Position numbers and translations under genes: made by a program | In this document: piece by piece, positions 45,190 to 64,000 of the stretch | Numbering within the stretch: position 1 is the stretch's first letter | Layout of the letters: every line of letters begins with the position of its first letter | Source: Dromiciops gliroides | Lineage: Eukaryota > Chordata > Mammalia > Microbiotheria > Microbiotheriidae | Reading direction: 5' to 3' | Length of the DNA stretch: 64,000 nucleotides | Assembly (NCBI RefSeq): GCF_019393635.1 | Contig: NC_057866.1 | Span: 1,561,001 to 1,625,000 of the forward strand | The notes under the pieces: generated by a model | Told to the model about the DNA's origin: nothing | Seen by the model: only the letters and a program-made list of their open reading frames with translations | Database searches by the model: none

Positions 45190-45720
45190 CAATTAGGTGG
45201 GCGGTGTAAGTGCCACCTCTTCCAAGAAGCCTTCCCTGGCCCCCACCATCAGCAGTAGTCTTCACTCCAGACCTTCCGCGGTCAGCCCTGTGATTGTACC
45301 TCTTAATACAAACACTGTCTAATATAGAATACCCTCATAATCTATGTAGTATGTGCCTTCCTAAACTGTAAACTCCCTGAGGGTAGGGGTGGGTTCCTAT
45401 CTAGTCTGGATAGCTAGGTGGCAGAGTGGATAGAGCACTGGCCCTGGAGTCAAGAGGAACTGAGTTCAAATCTTACCTCATACACTTACTAGTTGTGTGA
45501 CCTTGGGCAAGCCTTAGACATCTGGGGTTGTTTCCACTTGTACTAATGTATATCTTGCCCCTGGACCTAGATGGCTCTGGAGGAGTGAGGCTGGTGACCA
45601 ATTCAGTGCAAGTCATGACATCATCCCGATGTCATGGTCCTCTTTGAGAACAAAAGACAAACAACAATGACTCACCCAAAGTCTAGCACAGGATACATAT
45701 TGCTTACTTTGAGTTGAATT
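45190..45720 (+). mobile_element. L2 3' end carrying two nested marsupial SINEs
   Basis: L2 3' wording (AAGAAGCCTTCCCTGGCC; AAACTCCCTGAGGGTAGGGG; TCTAGCACAGGATACATATT) is split by a SINE at 45411-45520 (TAGCTAGGTGGCAGAGTGG ...) and a second SINE type at 45530-45665 (GACCTAGATGGCTCTGGAGG ... GATGTCATGGTCCTCTTTG). Confidence 0.75.
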
Positions 45721-46244
45721 ACTCCCAATTTACAGATGGTAAAACAGTGCATGGTTGTGATAGGAAGCGCCCAGAACACAGGGCAATGGAAGGACCTACA
45801 ACTCACAGTTGGGTAAAGCTATAAGGATGCTGCCTAATTAAGTCTGAGATGGTCCTTTCCTCCCTTGCTGAAGTCCCTGGCTACCAAAGTGATGTGTTGC
45901 TGCCCTCTGGCGGCTGCAAGCACCCTGCACCATGGACAGCGCCCTGCTCATGTTGCCTCACCTCTCCCCAATTCCAAGGACTTCGTGTATGTATCTGGGA
46001 TGTCTGTCTAGGATGGTTGCCCCTCTTACAGTATTCTAGGGTTTACCTTAGTCAGCAGGCACCCTGGGAATCAGGTCGACTCCCTCTTTTGACTTTTCTT
46101 TTTAGGCCCCAGACAGAAGCCACCCCATTCTGCCTTCCCCACAAAAAGCAAATGCTTTACAGATATCAACCCTTCATATTCAATTCACACCTGTGCCCTC
46201 TAAGTATATTCCTTTCAGCTGCCCTAATACAGAGAAAGATCTTA

Positions 46245-47285
46245 TGAGTTAGAAATATTACTTTCCCATGTAGGAATGTAAACAGTTTAATCTTTTAATA
46301 TCCCTCCTGATTTCATTTTCCTATTTACCTTTTTATGCTTCTCTAGGGTCTTGTATTTGAAAGTCAAATTTTCCATTTGGTTCAGGTCTTTTCATCACAA
46401 ATGCCTGAAAGTCCCCTTTTTCATTGAAGTCCCATTTTTTTCCCCTGAAAGATTATACTGTTTTGCTCGGTAGGTGATTTTTGGCTGTAGTCCCAGTTCC
46501 TTTGCTCTCTGGAATATCATATTCCATGCCCTCTGATCCTTTAATGTAGATGCTGCTGGATCTTGTGTTATCCTGACTGTGGCTCCACAGAATTTGAATT
46601 CCTTTTTTCTAGCTGCTTGCAATATTTTCTCCTTGACCTGGGATCTCTGGAATTTGGCTATAATATTCCTGGAGGTTTTCCTTTTGGGATCTCCTTCAGG
46701 AGGTTATTGGTGGATTCTTTCAATTTCTATTTTACCTTCTGTTTCTAGAATATCAGGGCAATTTTCTCTGATAATTTCTTGGAAGATGATGCCTAAATTC
46801 TTTCCTTGGTCATGGTTTTCAGGTAGTCTAATGATTTTCAAATGATCTCTCCTGTATCTACTTTCCAGGTCAGCTTTTTCCAAGGAGATAGTTCATATTG
46901 CCTTCTATTTTTTTATTCATTTGTATTTGCTTTGCTGTGTCTTGGTTTCTCATAAAGTCACTAGCTTCCATTTGTTCATCCTAATTCTTAGGCAATTATT
47001 TTCTTCAGAGAGCTTCTGTATCTCCTTTTCCATTTGGCTTTTTAAGCTGTTGACTTTTTTCTCATGATTCTCCTGGATGGCTCTCATTTCTCTTTCCATT
47101 CTTTCCTCCATCTCTCTGTTTTCCTTCTATCTCTCCTAGTTTCTCTCTAAAGTCCCTTTTGAGCACTTCCAAGGCCTGAGACCAATTCATATTTTTCTTG
47201 GAAGCTTTGGATGTTGGAGCTTTGATTTTGTTATTATCTTCTTCTGAGGGTGTATTCTGGTCTACCCCTCCCCCAAAGAAGCTGT
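46245..47285 (-). mobile_element. L1 LINE ORF1 remnant
   Basis: The reverse strand encodes broken pieces of L1 ORF1p: an N-terminal and coiled-coil-like part (SQALEVLKRDFRE; MEASDFMRNQDTAKQ) and a C-terminal domain (QAARKKEFKFCGATVRITQD, then KITYRAKQYNLSGE). Several frameshifts and stops; no ORF2 follows, so it is an isolated fragment. Confidence 0.88.
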
Positions 47286-47689
47286 TTTCTTTGCCTACTC
47301 ATCTCAACCCGGAAGCAGATGTCTGATTGAAATCTGATGCTCTATGGTCAGAAGCTTGGCAATGAGGCACAAAGAAGAGGGTGGGCCTGGCTGCGAAGGA
47401 CTTTAAACACCAAACCAAGGAGTTGATCCTTGTTTCCAGAGATGATGTAGTGGAAAGAACAGTCTAGAATGAGAAGGCCTGTATTCAAATGCTGCCTCTG
47501 GCACCTATGTAACCTAGGAGAAGCCTCCTGATCAATCATCACCAATTATCAGTGAAGGACCTTATATCCCATGCCAGGTGCCTTTGTTCAGTACCAAAGA
47601 TACAAAGGAAAAATGAAGGATCCCTACCCTCCAGGGTTATATCCAAACAGGGAAAACAACTTATATGTGTGTGAGTGACACAATTCGAT

Positions 47690-47910
47690 TGCTAGGTGGT
47701 GCTATGGACAGAGCACTGGACTTAAGAGTCAGGAAAATCTGAGCTCAAATTCAGCCTCAGACACGTCCTAGCTGTGTGAGCCCAGGCAAGTCACTTCATC
47801 CCTGCCTGCCTCAGTTTCCTCACAGCACATGCCTCCTGGTATTGTGTAAGTATGGAGTGAGATAATATGTGCAAGGGCCCTGCAAACCTTATATGCTGTT
47901 TGAATCTGAG
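47690..47910 (+). mobile_element. MIR-like/SINE remnant
   Basis: TGCTAGGTGGTGCTATGGAC, AGCTCAAATTCAGCCTCAGA, CTGCCTCAGTTTCCTCACAG, then a MIR-like 3' part. Confidence 0.7.
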
Positions 47911-49009
47911 CCAGTTACCACCTGCACTTCAGAAGAATACTCTGGAGGAGTGTTCAATCAGGGTGCTGTCTGACAGGTGATAAATGTTGTAGAGGCAGAG
48001 ACAGCAAGGTCTAGCTGCTGACAGGCTGGGGTGTGAGGGAGGAGTCAGTCACTGAGCAGGGACAGAGTCCCTGGGGGGTGCTGGTCCCCTTGATGGTATC
48101 AGAGAGTTTAGAAAAAGGGGAGATGATGAACTCAGTTTTGAAGGTGTGGAGTGTGACGAGTCTACAGAACATCCCATTAAAGCTTCAGGCAGAGATAGCA
48201 TTTGGCTGGTTTTGAAAGAAACAAGGAGGGTGTTCCAGGCAGAAGACAGCCCAGGTAAAGGCATGGAGATGGGAAATGGAGTATCGTGAGGGGGAAATAA
48301 GAACAGGAAAGCCAGTCTGGCTGAACAACAGGGTGCAAGGGGAGTGATGCATAGTGAGGACAGACTAGAAGGCTGCTATTTCTATTTCCTTGGTCACAAT
48401 TTATCTTTATTTACCTATTACTGTTGTCTCTCCCCAAGTGAAGGTAAGTGGCTTGAGGCCAGGCGCCATTCCCTATTTGTCTTTGTATGCCAGACTAGTA
48501 GAATGCCTGGGCCACAGCAGATACTTCACAGATGCTCAGTGAATGCCTGAGTGAGCACCAAGGGCATGTCCAAGAGGCTCAGAGGAGCCAAGGCAATCAG
48601 GGAAAGCTGTCAGGAGCAGGCGAGGGACTCAGGCTAGCCAAAAGGAATGTGCGAAGGCATTCCCCAGGGCCAGCCTCAGAGAAGGGAGGACTGGGGAGTT
48701 TTGTTTTCCTCCGGCCTCATATTCTCTTGTTCCCTGATGAATGGGGGATGTTCTCACTGAGTCTCTGGCACCATAAAACCTCCCTGGGGGTGTGTGAGTG
48801 ATGCAAGAGGACCTGGCAGAGGATAGGGGAGAGGAGAAAGCTCCACTCTCTCAGGGGCTCGAGCACGGGGCTCAGAGCCTGCAGACATGACAACCTGTTC
48901 TCCTGGGCCCACAGAGGGAAGGGAGCCAGTCTCCAGTTCTGGGCTGGTTTATCAGAACCATGTGAACAAATGCATCGAATTAGGAACAACTTTCACGAGC
49001 TTAGTTCCA

Positions 49010-49110
49010 AGAACTCCCCCAGCTCCCTGCCCCCTCCTTCCCCACCCCCTCCTTCTCTCCCTTTTTCCTCCCCCCCCCCTTTCCTCCTCATTCTCTTCCT
49101 CCCCCTGCCC
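49010..49110 (+). repeat. Polypyrimidine low-complexity tract
   Basis: About 100 bases of nearly pure C/T including a C10 run. Confidence 0.9.
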
Positions 49111-50550
49111 CAGTACCCAGTGCTAGGCAACCACATAGAAAGGATGGTTCAGTAAGGTCCTGATTTAGAATAGTCCGAGGCCAAGAGCTGCCATTTTCCA
49201 CCCAGAGCTCCAGGGGCAGCCCTGGCCCAAGACTGGGAGACCGGAGTCCTAGCGCCCCCAAGTGCCCTGAGGAGGCTGGGCGCCACCCAACTTACTGTCA
49301 CAGGCCTGATGGTCACTGTGGGTCCTCAGATCCCTGGCAGCTCTGACCCTCCACAGCTTTATGCCTCCAGGACTGAAAGGGCAGAGCACAAACACACCGG
49401 TGGCCCCTTCCCTTGGGTCCAGTCCCCATGGCCAAGAACCAGGCAACAAGCCTGGAGCTCACACCTGTTTCCGCCAGCGACCCTCCCCAGGGCAGCCTCA
49501 CCAGGGAGAAGGAAGGCTGAGCCCCGGCCTGGAAGCATCCTTAGAATGATCACTCATCAGACAGAAGCCCGTCTGCTCCTGAGGCTTCTCACCTCCAGAA
49601 GACGCCCACACCATCATGCTTTTATCCAACAATAAAGTCATCTTGCCCACCCTGTACAATGTCTGCAGAACAAGGAGCACCCGATCATCCTAGCGAGGCA
49701 CTGCCTTGTGTCAGGCCTGTCCCTATCTCATCTCCATCCCCAAATGCAGAGATGAGTGATGGAATGAAAGGCATTTCATCACCTCTCCCCACTGCCAAGT
49801 CCTGTGCAGCACTGGGGATGCAAGTATGGGACACACAGCCCTGTCCTCAAAGCGCTTCAATCCGGAGCTGGAAGAGGGGATGCTGGGCCAGCAGCATGGT
49901 CTGGCCAGTGCTTAGCCCAGGGCCTGCCACACAGTGGGGCTGAGCAGATGTTTCTGGATGGTTGATCATTGGCTATTGATTGAATATTGCAGTCAGACAA
50001 AAGCTTGACAGCCCAGTGTGGGAGGGGCTCTGAGCTGCTTTGATCCTGAGGTGGAGGGTAGGAGAAGGGGAAGGTGCAGGGATACAGGAAGGTCTGTGAG
50101 GGGCAGCAAGCCCGGTGGAGAGGTCGGCTGGAGCCACGCTATGAAAAGCCAAGACCAGACAAGTCCTGGGGACTGGGGAGGGGGTGCGGGGCATGCTAGA
50201 GCTGCAGCTTTAGGCGCATCTTGCCCTGACTCTTCGGACTGCACCACTGTCTGTGTCTCAGCTACCTCTCCACAGTGGAACATCCCTCTGGGACTCGGCT
50301 GCTAAGCTGATCCCCTCGGATGTTTGCCAGGAGATTCAAAGGTCTAAGGGAAATCACAAATCAAAATTATGCAGAGCTTTAAAAAAAAAAGTGGCATTTC
50401 CAAGCAGAGTTCCCAATTTTTCCTTATAACTTTTTAATATTTCATCTTCCATTTCAGTAGAGGTTCATTGCTTTCATTTTTGAAATGCCTTCGTCAATGG
50501 GTAGAGAAGGTAATTTCTTCTAAATGGCAACGTTAAGAATTAGGTATAAA

Positions 50551-50700
50551 GGGGCAGCTAGGTGGCTTAGTGGATAGAGCACCGGCCCTGGAGTCAGGAG
50601 GACCTGAGTTCAAATCCAGCCTCAGACACTTAACACTTACTAGCTGTGTGACCCTGGGCAAGTCACTTAACCCCAATTGCCTCACTAAAAAAAAAAAAAG
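50551..50700 (+). mobile_element. Marsupial SINE with target-site duplication
   Basis: GGGGCAGCTAGGTGGCTTAG ... CCTGGGCAAGTCACTTAACC ... A-tract. AAGAATTAGGTATAAA is duplicated exactly on both sides (50535 and about 50706). One of the best-preserved copies here. Confidence 0.96.
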
Positions 50701-51090
50701 AAAAAAAGAATTAGGTATAAAAGAGATCTGCTTTTCCTAATGGAAAACAGGCTCAGGCTGTGACCAGAAGTCATTAGGTCTTCTGAGTTGACCAATTTAG
50801 GTAAATGGGAGTTAGACATTTTTCAATGAATACACTTGCAATTAGAGCAAGTCTGTTAGAGGTGATTGTCGTCAGGGATTCCTGGAGCCTGTAAAACTAA
50901 AAAAGGCAAGACAGCGGGAAGACTCCAACAAATGGGAGGAGGGTGAGGGGCTGGGGGCGAGAAGCTGCTCAGCTGGCGGAGCACGACGTCCCCTCCCTTC
51001 CCCCACACTCTCGGATCTGAGCCCGCACAGTCATCTCTAGTCTAGGGAGCTCCACAAGTACCCACTCAGGACAGGCCCCAGGCCCAGCCC

Positions 51091-51108
51091 ACCCCCCCCC
51101 CCCCCCCC
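51091..51108. repeat. Poly(C) homopolymer
   Basis: About 18 consecutive C bases. Confidence 0.95.
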
Positions 51109-51149
51109 GGCCACAAAGTTCCCCAGAAGAACTTGGATTCTCCATTTGA

Positions 51150-63859
<12,710 letters not shown>

Positions 63860-64000
63860 CTACAAGAAAACCAAGTCAGGGTAGGGGGGTGAGGGGCTTG
63901 AAGCGTCTGCCCAACCTCCACATCACCCCGGGACTGCCCCGCCCTGCCGGGGGAGCATGGTCACCGAATGCTGAGAGCAGGATGTCGGCTCCGAGCAGCT

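Noticed and set aside
46395..46622. Possible small host protein on the minus strand
   Set aside because: The sequence is the C-terminal part of L1 ORF1p, frameshifted upstream; a dead retrotransposon.

Overview
The window is vertebrate nuclear DNA, almost certainly from a marsupial. Genes are split by GT/AG introns. Introns and intergenic DNA are full of tRNA-derived SINEs that begin GGGGCAGCTAGGTGG, many with clear target-site duplications, a type I recognise as abundant in marsupials and not from eutherians. They sit beside MIR/L2-type remnants and L1 fragments. The SINE subfamily resembles Australidelphian WSINE1, but I cannot fix the species.

Layout: (1) 1-40905, + strand: the 3' four-fifths of a gel-forming mucin gene, MUC5B. 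Its exons encode the end of D2 (TIL), D', D3 (VWD, C8, TIL, E), one 10.9-kb central mucin exon, a short linker exon, VWC-type modules and a C-terminal cystine knot. The 5' exons (signal peptide, D1, most of D2) lie off the left edge. The 24 exons seen join in one open frame of 4,658 residues ending at a TAG at 40024-40026. (2) 40906-51150: an intergenic spacer of about 10 kb, rich in L2/CR1 and L1 debris, with no gene I can support. (3) 51150-64000, - strand: the last four coding exons and 3' UTR of TOLLIP (C2 and CUE domains); exons encoding its N-terminus lie off the right edge. Convergent MUC5B > < TOLLIP matches the mammalian 11p15.5-type mucin cluster and supports the MUC5B identity independently of sequence.

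Three things stand out in the mucin. The central exon carries 13 CysD domains (human MUC5B has 7), because a 1,905-bp block encoding three CysD domains plus their Ser/Thr/Pro linkers is repeated 3.27 times with very few differences. A separate Ser/Thr/Pro region holds eight copies of a 119-121-residue repeat. Downstream, the whole D4 assembly (VWD4, C8-4, TIL-4), expected between the linker exon at 28288-28469 and the first VWC exon at 30992, is absent, while the two flanking exons are phase-compatible. The inferred product is a MUC5B with an intact D3 multimerisation module and cystine-knot dimerisation module, an enlarged CysD core, and no D4.

Other notable features are a ZRANB2 processed pseudogene with a nested SINE (11103-13616), an inverted pair of L1 3' ends that each carry a SINE at the same L1 position (58050-59365), a GC-rich minisatellite (768-1085) and a 300-bp polypurine tract (33930-34240).
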